Below are positions 12,501-23,200 of a stretch of DNA of 64,000 nucleotides, one piece after another. The notes beneath the pieces are model-generated. The model did no database searches, was not told the DNA's origin, and saw nothing but the letters and a program-made list of their open reading frames with translations. Source of the DNA: Trissonchulus latispiculum (taxonomy: Eukaryota; Nematoda; Enoplea; Enoplida; Ironidae). The stretch covers positions 1-64,000 of the forward strand of contig JASAND010028151.1 in assembly GCA_030248195.1 (NCBI GenBank), in the 5' to 3' direction. The translations under genes and the position numbers were made by a program. Each line of letters opens with the position of its first letter. The first letter of the stretch is position 1.

Positions 12501-15500
12501 TGAATGCTACAAATTATCTTGACTCATCATCTTCAAAGTAAAAAAGCTTTAAAGAATTACTTTATTGAAAAAATTTCTTAATTGTGGCTGTGGCTCTCCC
12601 CCCAAGACCCCTTGTATTGTAAAATTTAACCAAAATTATGAATATTTTACGTTAACGGATGTTCGGTTATCCGCCTATGCAAAACCTAAGTTCAAAAATA
12701 TTTTTATTTCTCAGTTAAAATTTCAACTTTCGCTGCGTCGTATAGTTTCTGTCATCAAGCCAAGGTACAGTGTTGGTTTCAAAAATATTTCACAAGCGGA
12801 GAATTTTTTAAAAATATTGTTTAAAAATTTCAATATTCGTCAAAAATTGGATAGTTTGGTGTTCATAACTTTGTCTAAAATGCTAACTTATATCCGGATA
12901 TTTTTTCTCAAATCAGCTATTGTCCGGATATCCGGTGCCCATATTATATTGCACCTTGAAATTAAAGCAAAACTGAATTTCTGAAAAAAACTATTTTGGA
13001 CGTTTGCCAATAAAAATTACATTCAGAAAAATGAATGAAGAGTACATTTTTGAAAAATTTAGAATTTAGTCCATTTTAACGAATTTTCTAAATTTTGTAG
13101 ATTATCTTGGAAAGTTGGAAACCTATAGTGATCTTTCAAAATTTTCCAACTTCTGCCTATCGAATAAACGGCATTTTTACTAACACTACGAAGACAAATT
13201 AAAACGTAATACTCCGTTTTTTTGCAATTGACTTTGGGTGTCTATCCCTGGCGAGTAGAAAGATTTGAATTGCACATTATAGAAATTAGTTCACAAAATA
13301 CCCCAATTTCAAAAAAGCAGTTAAATTTGGTATTATTTTTATAATTTTTCTGGTTCGCAACTGTATCAATTTTTTGTATCTAATTTAGTATGGGTATTTT
13401 GGGTCGCAGAACACGAATCTAAAGTCTGTTTTTGGTATCTGTTTGTTACTATTAATTGAGTAAGATATATATAATTAAGATTAATTAATTAAGAGATGGA
13501 TATATTGCGTCCGATAGCTAGAATGCTCGAAATGGACCCAAAATTGGTACAATCGCTACTATAATTACGTATAATTTTGTAAATATGCTGCAATTTACTG
13601 TAAGAAAAACCGGGAAAATGGGTCTGAAAAACCTGGAAAAACCGGGAAAAACCGGGAAAATGAAATCCAGAAGTCCGCATGAACCCTGGTAAATATGTAA
13701 ATGGCTTAACATTATTTTGCCAGAAAAATCGGATTCCTTTCTTTGGGGACCATTGTTTAATTTTCTTTGAATTTTGATAAATGTTTGGCTGCTTACTTTT
13801 AGGCCTTTTTTTACTTCTGTTTTGATTGATTATTTCAGTGTGCCGGGAATTGATCAAAGGAGCGAAAGAAAAGGATTTAATTGTGCGTGGCCCTGTTCGA
13901 ATGCCGACAAAATTCCTTCGAATTACCTGTCGGAAAACTCCTTGCGGTGAAGGATCAAAAACATGGGATCGCTACCAGATGCGAATTCATAAGAGGATCA
14001 TTAATTTGCATAGCCCGTCGGAAATTTTAAAGCAGATTGTACGTGTTTGTTGAATGTCGCTGCGACATGAAGTTATTTATTGATTTATATGCTGTGAGCG
14101 AAAAGGGTTGGAAAAAGTTACTGTGCCCAAAAGAGTCTACGGGCTGAGTTTAGTGTAGGTACATAGTATCAGAGGATTTTTGTGTAAAATGCTGTGTAAT
14201 TGCATCTTCAATTTCAAGTTGCACAGTGTATACGCATTCCAATTTTTGAATTGTCAACCTGATTCTTTGAACTTCAGTTTCATGAGTGGCACTTTGTAGA
14301 AATTGCAAAATTCTAATTGAAAATGCGATGAAACAATTGCTTCAGCTTCTGGCTAATTTATGCAACGTTTAATAAAACATGCCTGATAAGATGTCGAAAA
14401 AGATATGTGAATTGCAGGGTATGTATGTAGCATGTACTTATAACGGATGCGTATACGCACTGTATGAATGGCAATTACATTCAGCTTATATATATAAACG
14501 TTTTAATAAAAATTTTCAAATTCCCACTAAATACCTACTAGTCGCTGTCATTCAATGCAAATGGCTAATAAATCCGTTGGGCGCACTATTAACAACAGTA
14601 TTAATGATAAGAATTGAGTTATTAGCTTGGGCCTCTGGATTTGGGATAAGGGTTCAATTTAGGAAGAAGGAGACATGTCCAACCGAGGCAACTTCACTCT
14701 CCTGTTAACATAATGACAGGTGGCTATTGTGTGTATACGATACGTATGCGTTCATTACCACCGAGAATGGCTTAAGCGAGAAAATGTGCAGCCGTTAATT
14801 CAAAATTTTACTTAACCGAGAAAAGCCAGTTTCAGACATTTTCTCGGTTAAGCAATTTTCGATGAAGCAAATTCTCGGTTAAGCAAATTCTCGATACAGC
14901 AAATTCTCGGTTAATCAATTCTCGGTAATGACTGTAAACCGAGCGTGTGCGTTCATTACCTAGAATGGCTTAATCGAGAATTGCTTAAGCGAGAAAATGT
15001 GCAGCCGTTAATTCAAAATTTTGCTTAACCGAGAAAAGCCAGTTTCAGACATTTTCTCGGTTAAGCAATTTTCGATAAAGCAAATTCTCGGTTAAGCAAA
15101 TTCTCGATACAGCAAATTCTCGGTTAATCAATTCTCGGTAATGACTGTAAACCGAGCGTGTGCGTTCATTACCTAGAATGGCTTAATCGAGAATTGCTTA
15201 AGCGAGAAAATGTGCAGCTGTTAATTCAAAATTTTGCTTAACCGAGAAAAGCCAGTTTCAGACATTTTCTCGGTTAAGCAATTCTCGATAAAGCAAATTC
15301 TCGGTTAAGCAAATTCTCGGTAAAGCAAATTCTCGCTTTTGTCTTTGTCGCTTAAGCAATTCTCGGTTAAGCAATTCTCGGTAATGAATGTAAACCGTAC
15401 GATACTCTTTTGTCGCTATTAAAATTCCTTTTTTGTTCTTCTGCACTGGATTTTAGCAAGGTTCATAGAAAATCACCCCGAAAATTCACAAAAAAATTAC

Positions 15501-15977
15501 CCACCTAGATGGCTGACAGCAAGCCGCAGCTAGAAAATTGTTTGCATGGTAATAGCCACAAGTCCCAACCTTAACATAATATGTACATAAATGTGAATTC
15601 GTTCACAAAAAATCAAAATTTTTTATTATCCACGCTACACAAGGACTATCGGCATGAAACTTACACCATATGTAGAAGGGGTCACTATCGCTCCACACGT
15701 ACCAAAAGTTTTGATCGGACTTCATTTGCAAAAATGCCAGCAAAAATTCTATTTTTAATTTTTGTGAATCTTGCTATATGTGGGTACTTACAGACTTGTT
15801 GCAGTGGTTAATTTGGACTTGACAAATAATTTTTCTGAAACTCTTTTGCATACCACCTGAACAAGATTGTTGTACGTACATTTCGGACCGTTTTCACTTT
15901 TTTGTTTTTAAATGTTCTAGACGTCAATTTCTATTGAACCTGGTGTGGACGTTGAGGTAACGATTGAAGACAACTGA
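6407..15977 (+). CDS. RPS20: 40S ribosomal protein S20 (uS10), three coding exons
   Basis: Component of the small ribosomal subunit. Coding exons are 6407-6512, 13839-14038 and 15921-15977, each with an AG acceptor, GT donors where expected and matching phases. Joined, they give 120 residues and a stop. Recognisable stretches are [53 protein letters not shown] and the C-terminus [18 protein letters not shown], together essentially the whole uS10 family protein. The first exon here starts with AYK, so only the initiator Met (and 5' UTR) is missing; an upstream exon ending in ATG would complete it, but I could not place it in 1-6406. The first visible intron is 7.3 kb, very long for a ribosomal protein gene, and is full of transposons. 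The frame is intact, the intron positions rule out a processed pseudogene, and substitutions against vertebrate S20 are conservative, so it is probably functional. Confidence 0.95.
6525..6560. repeat. (ATT)n microsatellite
   Basis: About twelve uninterrupted ATT units, starting just 13 bases after the RPS20 exon donor at 6513. Confidence 0.95.
6561..7280. other. RPS20 intron, no gene
   Basis: Unremarkable intronic DNA with a poly-C run at 6790-6802 and AT-rich sequence. No element borders seen. Confidence 0.5.
7281..8900. repeat. GC-richer intronic block, origin unknown
   Basis: Clearly richer in G and C than its surroundings. Frames on both strands are open by composition (7331-7795 minus, 7414-7941 plus) but match no family I recognise and are low complexity (Arg/Gly/Val or Pro/Gln-rich). 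Bases 8040-8290 form a chain of hairpins, listed separately. Bases 8805-8840 (CATCACAGAGGGAAGCC) resemble 25430-25450, suggesting a dispersed repeat. Possibly a large non-autonomous retroelement; not provable here. Confidence 0.45.
8035..8300. repeat. Chain of consecutive hairpins
   Basis: Perfect or near-perfect stems in a row: CCCTG/CAGGG (8034-8051), CCCCGCT/AGCGGGG (8109-8145), GAGTTC/GGAACTC (8145-8168), CCCCGGTG/CACCGGGG (8173-8202), GTAGCACTTT/AAAGTGCTAC (8210-8269), CTCCTGAAGGAG nested in that, and CCTTATC/GATAAGG (8269-8285). This is far denser than chance and suggests a structured RNA or a replication-linked element. No known RNA family recognised. Confidence 0.6.
8901..11109. other. 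RPS20 intron, no gene; C-rich repeated motif
   Basis: Contains the reverse-complement copy of 735-785 at 9826-9875. At 9970-10265 a motif of the type CCCCACTTTTCGG recurs at least five times with variable spacing. The remainder is AT-rich. No exon or intact element is supported. Confidence 0.5.
11110..13688. mobile_element. hAT-like non-autonomous element with 6-bp TSD
   Basis: Terminal repeats CAGGGTTCATGCG and CGCATGAACCCTG, flanked by a perfect GTAAAT direct repeat (11104-11109 and 13689-13694). CAGGGTT ends are typical of hAT elements. Both ends carry direct arrays of AACCGGGAAA (left 11122-11195, right 13605-13660). There is no transposase frame; an interior frame at 12565-12984 has no recognisable family. 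It sits in the long RPS20 intron, 150 bases before the core exon. Confidence 0.85.
13839..14038 (+). CDS. RPS20: RPS20 coding exon (core)
   Basis: Acceptor TATTTCAG and donor AGATT/GTACGT. The 200 bases carry two phase bases plus 66 codons, from [16 protein letters not shown] to [11 protein letters not shown], including the highly conserved [18 protein letters not shown] block of uS10. Confidence 0.95.
14740..15400. repeat. Three tandem units of about 213 bp rich in TTAAGCAATTCTCGG
   Basis: Units start near 14745, 14945 and 15160 (GTGTGCGTTCATTACC). Each unit contains sub-repeats of the type TAAGCAAATTCTCGG and the complement CCGAGAA, so it is a higher-order repeat. It lies in the last RPS20 intron. 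A diverged stretch with TCTCGGCAATGC repeats occurs at 32330-32470. Confidence 0.85.
15921..15977 (+). CDS. RPS20: RPS20 last coding exon
   Basis: Acceptor GTTCTAG. It encodes [18 protein letters not shown] and a TGA stop, the expected end of the family. No canonical AATAAA is obvious close downstream. Confidence 0.93.
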   Translation, partial: TSISIEPGVDVEVTIEDN

Positions 15978-16702
15978 TTTAGTCTGTTCACTCAAGAAAC
16001 ACCTTGATGGAAAACGTTCATAACACCATTATAAGCGTTGTCATTTTGATTTACCCGTTGTTGTCATAAAACTACTGTTATTGTTTTGTTTTTGAAGTAA
16101 AGTGTTAGGAATGTGTGTTGCTGTATACAGAAAATTTTCATATTTGTTTTAGCTTTGCAGTTGTTCCATTTCTCGAATTTCTTTAATGAAGGTTCCTGGG
16201 ACTAATCGTTTTAGTGGTTTTGGGCTTTTGGTAAACTTGTTAGACAATTATAGAAAGACAGCAGCATGCAACCACTGAGGAGGAATAGGAAAAATGCCTG
16301 CAGGAGTGCTTGAGAACGTTCCGGCGGCAAATGAAGTGGCATTCATGTAAAACCAACATCGCAATCCCGTTTCAGACTTGGCTAGCTAACTCCTTTTTAT
16401 GTATGACTAGAATAAACATATCTGTTATGAATATCCCGTTCAGCTTTACATTGCCGCTCTTCACAGCTTTCTGTGTTTTCTTTATTGTGAGTAGTGGTGG
16501 ACGTTAGCTGAATTTTGTGTTGGTCGTCAAGCCAGGACCGATAAAACTGCGCCAGTTTTTGTAAGCAACAGCTATATTCCGACCGATACCTTTTACTGCT
16601 ATTTCACGAAATCAGTTTGGAAAATTCTGCTTTTTTGCTTAAATTTTTAAAAATTTTCTCCATTGCCCATAAGATAGCTTCATTCGAAAGCATTTGAATA
16701 GT
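15978..16702. other. Downstream of RPS20, no gene
   Basis: AT-rich 3' flank; it presumably includes the RPS20 3' UTR. No clear AATAAA within 100 bases of the stop. No repeat borders recognised. Confidence 0.4.
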
Positions 16703-18515
16703 ACTACTGTGACCGGTTCCGATTTGTGAAACCCGTTCCGGTTCTTGGCTACTGGTTCCGTCCGGGTTCAATTGGTAGTTTTTATATAAAACGCTAAAAT
16801 CATTCAGTGTTTTTTATTTTCTGAAAATTGCTATGAAAACTTGATATATAATTGACTGCACAACACTAAAGGCATTTCAAAACCGTTTTTGACTACTTTT
16901 TACTATTTACAAATATTTTCTTTTAAAAAGATGCCTCCACATTTTAGCGAAGTGTTGGGTGCATTTTAGGTAAACAGAGCTTACCAAGATACCAAGAGTA
17001 CATAATCCATAAGAGTATGACAGCTGGCATGCTCTATGTATTATGAGCTCGCTACATCCGATGCGCGCTATCGGCTGACCCCCCCCCATAAATCAGACCC
17101 CCCTCACCCCGCCCTATACATGTACGGCGTCCAAACGGGGGGTCGGGCTCGTGCTTGTATATTTTGTACACAGATGTGTAAATTATACGAGCTTAAACCC
17201 CATACACAAATTGGGGCCCCGTCAAGTTTAACATGTAAGTATACTAACATAGACCCCCGACCCCCCGTTTGGACGCCGTACATGTATAGGGGCGGGGTCA
17301 AGGGGGGTCTGATTTATGGGGGGGGGTTAGCCGATAGCGTGCAGAGGATGTAGCGAGCTCATAATACATAGCGTATGACGCTTGTCATACTCTTATGTAT
17401 TATGTACTCTTGAAGATACTCAGAAAGCGAACGTCGCAACTGTAGAAATAAACACCTTACTGTCAGTCAAAAATAAAACTGTCCTTGATCAATTTCAACC
17501 CGTCCAATAAAATTTGCTCATCGATTCAACAGTATAGGCTTAACTATTACAAAGCTTAATCATTGAAATGGAGCTATTTGGGTGCCGACGGTTTTTCTGA
17601 GATCAAAAAATACAACAGCAGAAAATGGAGCAAATTTTTAAACGAGAATTGTACTTTTCGAGCATTTCTACAGAACACAGGTACAACTAAGCTTCATACA
17701 TTCGAAACCAAAAAATTTTGTGTACAATAAATGAAATCAGTCCGTTAAATTTTTTATTTTACACACTTTGTTTTAATATTATTATTCAGCCGACAAACAA
17801 CTATGTAGCAGAAGTGTTATTTTCAATCAAAGTGGAATCCTATATAAATATAGACATAAAAAACTAAAATATGACTGAAATATGAAAATTTTTTAATAAG
17901 CCGTCAAAGTCATTCTTTTTTTTCGGTAGCGCTAGCCAATTATTATTAAATAAGAACTGTATATATCTCAGGGTCCAGGGATACTACTGCTCAGCTAGAA
18001 CCCCTAATCTGGAGTTTATGCCTTCCTTTGCTGGTATACTTCAGTTTAGCGCACAAAAATGCTGTGCAGAGGCAATAACTGAAGCTCGAAGAGTTGCCGT
18101 AAATCATCAAATCCTTAATGCTTAATCTTTGTCAACCTTGAGGAAGAGCTAACATCGAATACACCTTAGTTATTCGTTTGTTATAACCTTTCCAAGATAC
18201 TTAAAACATTGACTTAAAACTGCTGTTAAAAATATACCATAAAATAGATATCGAATCTTCTACCATTTACACAAAAACTTAACCGTCCTCAAAATTTCAG
18301 TCTAAATAGAATTTCCAAAATTAAGTTTAAATTCCAAATGCTAAATTCAAATTCCTGATGAAATTTTAAATTCTACAAAATAAACGTTGATTGTAGGTTC
18401 AAACAGCCAAAATTTACTCTAGGGCCTGTCCGGGTACAAAAGCCTCCGGTTCTAAAATCCTACCTGTTCCGGTTCTACCGGTTCTGTTGGAACCGGTCCC
18501 AGCACTAAGATTGAA
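16703..18515. mobile_element. Probable TIR element with GACCGGTTCC ends
   Basis: The left end near 16703 (CTGTGACCGGTTCCGATTTG) and right end near 18495-18515 (complement TGCTGGGACCGGTTCC) are inverted. Both have extra CCGGTTC repeats inside (16730-16770, 18470-18490). No perfect target duplication found. It contains the foldback element at 16992-17413. Confidence 0.5.
16992..17413. mobile_element. Foldback element, long inverted repeats
   Basis: Left AGAGTACATAATCCATAAGA and right complement bound arms of roughly 150 bp that include ATTATGAGCTCGCTACATCC and GCGCTATCGGCT. The loop side holds CATGTACGGCGTCCAAACGG and its inverse. Total about 420 bp, no coding potential. Confidence 0.8.
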
Positions 18516-18810
18516 GTCTCAGTTGCGGAATTCACAAAAACTGGATTCTGATAATTTTCTCCAATACCCCACAATATTGGTATCATTTGAAAGCTCTTGA
18601 CGAGCTGAGCAGTTCGTCTAATGGAACCACCTCCCAGCAATACATCACTTTGAGGAGTGTATTTGTTCCGGAAAGCTGAGTTCTGGGTTTTTCTAGGCAA
18701 AAATAAGTGGGGGGGGGGGGGACGCCCTCCCCAGTCCCCACTAGTGGGGAGGAGAGGTCCAAAGAGGGGGAATGAAATGGGCTAAAAATCCAAAAATAAG
18801 TAGAAACGGC

Positions 18811-18811
<1 letters not shown>

Positions 18812-18895
<84 letters not shown>

Positions 18896-18935
18896 TATGT
18901 ATATACATATATATACCTATATATATATACTGCTA
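18812..18935. repeat. (CT)n then (TA)n microsatellite
   Basis: Pure CT from 18812 to about 18845, followed by TA runs with a few ATACAT interruptions. Confidence 0.95.
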
Positions 18936-18994
18936 TAACTAAGCTTAAAAGTGCTCATAAATTAAGTTTTGGCACCAAAATAGACGATTTTTTA

Positions 18995-19130
18995 TCAAAA
19001 ATCCTAAAAATGTGACATTGTCTGGGCACCTTATGGTGAGTGGGGGGAAACCCAAAAAAGTGGAGAGGGGAAGGGGTCGAGTGGGGAGAGGAACCCAAAA
19101 AGTGGAAGGCCCTTCCAGTAAACAACCCCC
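18995..19130. repeat. Dispersed G-rich repeat (TCTGGGCACCTTATGGTGAG)
   Basis: Bases 19015-19115 match 21235-21335: both read CTGGGCACCTTATGGTGAGT, followed by GGGG..AAACCCAAAAAAGT and GGAACCCAAAAAGTGG. A more diverged copy is at 45885-46010. Confidence 0.75.
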
Positions 19131-19484
19131 AGCTTTTAATAGGCGTGGTCGATCTTACTATTAATCCTAAAACTAAAACGTTTCCGTAAATTTTATAACG
19201 TTTGCTCAGATTTAAATTTTACCCCGGAATTGTAAACGTTTTCTAGGCGCGGACAAGGTAGCCCATTTGATCGAGTTTTTAGCTTAGCACACAACTGGGC
19301 GCTTGCAGGGCGTGGGCAGTAGTCTACGTCTCCAGCCACTGATTGTAACGTTTGTCCGAAGGCGCCATCAGAAAATTCCATTGCTGGGTTTGGACTGGCC
19401 AAAAGAGCATTACAGATGCGTTCGTTGAGGGGAGAAGAAAATGAGGTCTAAGTGTCAGTTGAGTGATGGCTTATACTTACTTTC

Positions 19485-19870
19485 TGTGCCGTGCCGGCCG
19501 AGTGGTTAAGGCGTTCGACTTCGGATCCGATAGTCCGAGGTTCGAATCCCCGCTGCCACAAAGCTTTCACAAATCCCCTTGAGCAAGGGACTAAGCACAT
19601 ATCGGTTCGCCGTGGGCTCCAGCCAACCCAGCTGTCTATCCTTAACTGGTCGGTAAATGGGTACCACTGCGGTGGGAAGGTAACAGGAGTCTGTGTTCTG
19701 GCGTAATGCCTGATGAAGGGCTGGCCCCCCTTCCACAGATGTAGTCAACATTAGAGTTGTCGCTCCTGGCTTCGGGCTGTGAATCCGGAGATAAGCACCG
19801 GCACCCTATAACCTTCTGTAGGTTGGAGTTCTCTCCAGGGGTCACTTTACCTTTACCTTTTTGCTTCGGT
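19485..19870 (+). mobile_element. tRNA-derived SINE
   Basis: The head looks like a tRNA: box A CGGCCGAGTGGTTAAGG at 19497 and box B GGTTCGAATCC at 19541, followed by CCGCTGCCACA. It lacks a well-paired acceptor stem and continues into about 290 bp of unrelated body, ending in a short TTTACC repeat (19847-19862). That architecture is a SINE rather than a tRNA gene. The body family is not recognised. Confidence 0.75.
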
Positions 19871-20053
19871 TCTGGATGTAGAGGAGACGCAGTTGAAGAA
19901 TGGAGCTTAATATCCCTATGCATAGTGAACAAAGATTAAAGTTATAACGTGAATATAGTACTAGATAATAGGACGATCGTTTTGTGTAGCTTATTTGGAT
20001 TTTTGTTGATCCAGAAGGGTGAATCATAGCAGCTGGTTCTGCACCTTCTCAGG

Positions 20054-20204
20054 ATGAGTCATGTTAGCAGCGGTGGTGAGAAAGAGAGATCGGGTCGTCG
20101 TATCCTGCTGGTCAGACACGGCGAAAGAGTGGACTTTACAATGAATGGACTCCCAGCACTCAGTCAAGAAGGAGTCGACTGGGTGGAAAAGTCCTTTGCT
20201 ACCG
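20054..20204 (+). CDS. UBASH3: UBASH3-like exon 1 of those visible (RHGE motif)
   Basis: It starts at the first in-frame ATG (MSHVSSGG) and runs to donor ACCG/GTAAGT. It carries RILLVRHGERVDFTMNG, with the catalytic phospho-acceptor His. The bases just before the ATG (TTCTGCACCTTCTCAG) also read as a 3' splice site, so the true left edge may be 20053 with coding sequence continuing from an earlier exon. Confidence 0.9.
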
Positions 20205-23200
20205 GTAAGTATTGGATTATGTGACATTTTTTATCAGAAATGTCCTAGTAGTCATGAGTCACGATAGTAGTATATATGGAACAAAATTTTATAGGAGCAC
20301 ATATTGTAGTGTTCTTATTGTCTGGATTGTTTTTGCTGTGATGCCTTTCTATATTAATTTTTTTAATTTTTCGTGTCTGTGACACTTTTTTATCCCAATT
20401 TTTGGTGTTCATCTTCCTCAATTCTAATTCTTGTATCTCATTTATCTCTTGGCGCTTTTTTAGATCAAATACAAAATATTTTGCACCTGTGTTTATCTCG
20501 GTAGCGAAACCTGCTATGAAAACTGGTTGATTGGTTTGGCAAACTAGTTGAACGAAGTTAGCAAAGATGCATAGCCGAGTAGTCGGCATATTACTATGGT
20601 ATATATATTTCAGCAAAGTAAGCTAGTTTATCCTAACGGGTGGGGCCCTTCGTCCCTCCCAAAAATCCCCCCAATCCAGAGGATGTACTTTTTGGCATCA
20701 AGTTTTACCTGAAAAACTTCGCCCAGGAGACCAAATTTTCAGAAGTTGTTCGGCTCCTTCGTCGCCGGAAACTTTTTCTCAATTTTTGTCTTTTTGTCCA
20801 CTAAACCTACCCATAATTTAGGAAAGTATGAACGGTTCAGCACGAATATGCCACGATCATTGCCAAAGCGGAAGGATGGATATCGTAATTACACTCAAGA
20901 TTCACCCTTAACTGAAATTGGATATTTGCAGGCCAAATTAGTAGGTAAGTATAATGTGTGAATATTTGATAACCTTCCAATGCCGGTAGGTAAGCAAATT
21001 CCACTGATGTCCATGCAGTGGCGCACATGGAAGGTTCTTTCAAGAGGATGGGTGGACGTAAAATCTTTTAAGAGAGGGAGCAGGAAGGATTTTTAAAGGA
21101 AGTGGTTTTTTAGGACATCTCATCGGGTTTGAAGCATTGGAAAAGGATAATTTTTAAAGATTTCCAATTTCGCTGGAAGTTTCATCTTGTTCCGGCGAAG
21201 CCGGAAAAATTTTGGAAAATTTTGACCAAAAATCCGGCATTTTCTGGGCACCTTATGGTGAGTGAGGGGGAAGCCCAAAAAAGTCGGGGTGGGGCCGAGT
21301 GGGGGGGAACACAAAAAGTGGGGGGCGCCCCCCCAGTAAAAAAGCCCAGGCTCATCCCCGGATTCTCAGCCGTAGAGTCAGGAGTGTGAAATCATGTTAG
21401 GTGATGAAATTCTCTTGGTCAATTAATGTACATATATATAGTTGATGAAAATTTGGCCAAATGTTAGTTGATGAAATTATCTTTTGGTCTACTCATAAGG
21501 AGGGGGCTTCAACCCCAAATCCCCTCATCTGGGCCAAGGTAGAGTGTGTGGGGATGAAGCTCCCCAAAAGTTAAGAATTTGAAAAATTTTGAAAAACTTT
21601 TAATAAATATAAATAGATGCTATGGAAAGGTTTAAAAAGTTAAAACAAGCGTATTAATTAAGTCTTAACTGGGTAAAGTATGCGCCGAAGGCGTGCGCGG
21701 ACACTAAAGTTTTTCTTTTACGTGTGATTGATTCCCTCCCTAAGTGCGTCCCTGTTTCTGTGGATTTGTCAAATGATAAATTACACCTTCAGCTATCGAA
21801 TCAAGTCAGTCGCAGTGAGACTGAGATTCTTTTTGATCTGATTTCTGATCAGACGATCTGATTTTGAAATTTACTGTTACTACACAGAATTACAGAATGT
21901 GAAATGAGTTGTAACAAATGTATGCAGTCCAGAATTACCAAATTTAGAAAAATTTAAAATCCCAAAAAGCGCTCAAAAACAAGTTTACTGTTTGGTGAAG
22001 GTATACTTTACATAGGTTTATTTTAAGCCCGGTTCATACTTATTTTCCGTTTGTCCGTTTGTACTTTTGTCCGTTTGTCTGTTTGTCTGGTTGTCCGGTT
22101 CTCCGTTTTTAAAAAGGACAAAGTGGTTAATACTTACTTTGCTGATTGTCCGCTTGTCCTTTCCGTTTGTCCGTATTGATGGTGTCTATTTTCTGTTGTA
22201 GTACACTATTAAAACTTTTGCTGTATTGCTGGATTGCTGTTTCTGTTTTCGAGTCACCTGACACTTTCCCTTTATACTGATTGGGTACAGCATTATGCTA
22301 CTTATAAATGTCTTTCTCTTCAAAAACCATCAAAAACTTGAAATCAAGTTATCTCTGAAAGTATGTAATTTCATAATGCTGTCAATATTTCAAATAATTA
22401 ATCTTAAAACCATTCAAAAATCTAATACAAACGTTTTAGCAAACAATTTAGCAAGCACGTGACAGTTCTGGCCGTTTCCGATTGGTTGTTGCATACAGAC
22501 AAACGGAAAAAGTTAAACATTGCTCAAGTCCAAACGGACAACCCTTACGGACAAACGGACAACAGCAAAACAGCAAAGGTATGAATCAACCCTGGAAATG
22601 GACAAAAGGACGAGCAGCAAAACAGGCAAAGCAGCAAAACAGCAGAAGTATGAATCAACTTTTAAAACGGACAAACAGATAAACGGACAAACGGACAACA
22701 GAAGCGGACAAACGGACAAAGTATGAACCGGGCTTTAGTTTATGCGTATTTTCAGGGCGGGCTATTAAAGATTCCGGTGTTAGCATAGATGCTGTTTATG
22801 TGTCTCCTGCCTACAGATGTATACAGACGTGTGTCGGTCTCCTTAAAGGTTGGTGTTATCACTGTTTTAATGAATTGCTTAATTTTGTCGACTATCGGGA
22901 GCTCTCCGCTGCAGTTATGCTCCGACTCGACTGTCAAAGCCCAGCTACCGGAAAGCTGGAACTCAATATACCGTTATCCAGATGGCTGTCAGAGAACAGC
23001 TACGGGAATCTAGATTTTTAGTTTCTAGTTATATGTTTGCTTTTGCTTTTCATTAGGTGCGGTTCCATTATGGCATTTTCGATTCTAAAGTCTGACCAAA
23101 AATGTATAAGGCGAAGTCGTTTGCTTTATATATCTCAAAAGCGCTTCAAGAAAACTACCATAATTATTGTCTGAACCGGCATGATGAGAACTTTCTTCTC

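Noticed and set aside
12565..12984. 139-codon frame inside the hAT-like element
   Set aside because: Basic, low-complexity sequence with no hAT transposase motif. Not supported as a gene.
14740..15400. CRISPR-like regularly spaced repeats
   Set aside because: Eukaryotic context; the spacers are themselves repeated, so it is a higher-order tandem repeat.
19495..19556. tRNA gene
   Set aside because: Box A and B are present, but the acceptor ends do not pair well and a non-tRNA body with a repeat tail follows, so SINE is preferred.
22482..22726. Overlapping Lys/Thr/Gln-rich frames
   Set aside because: Translations of the GGACAAAC subterminal array of the MITE.
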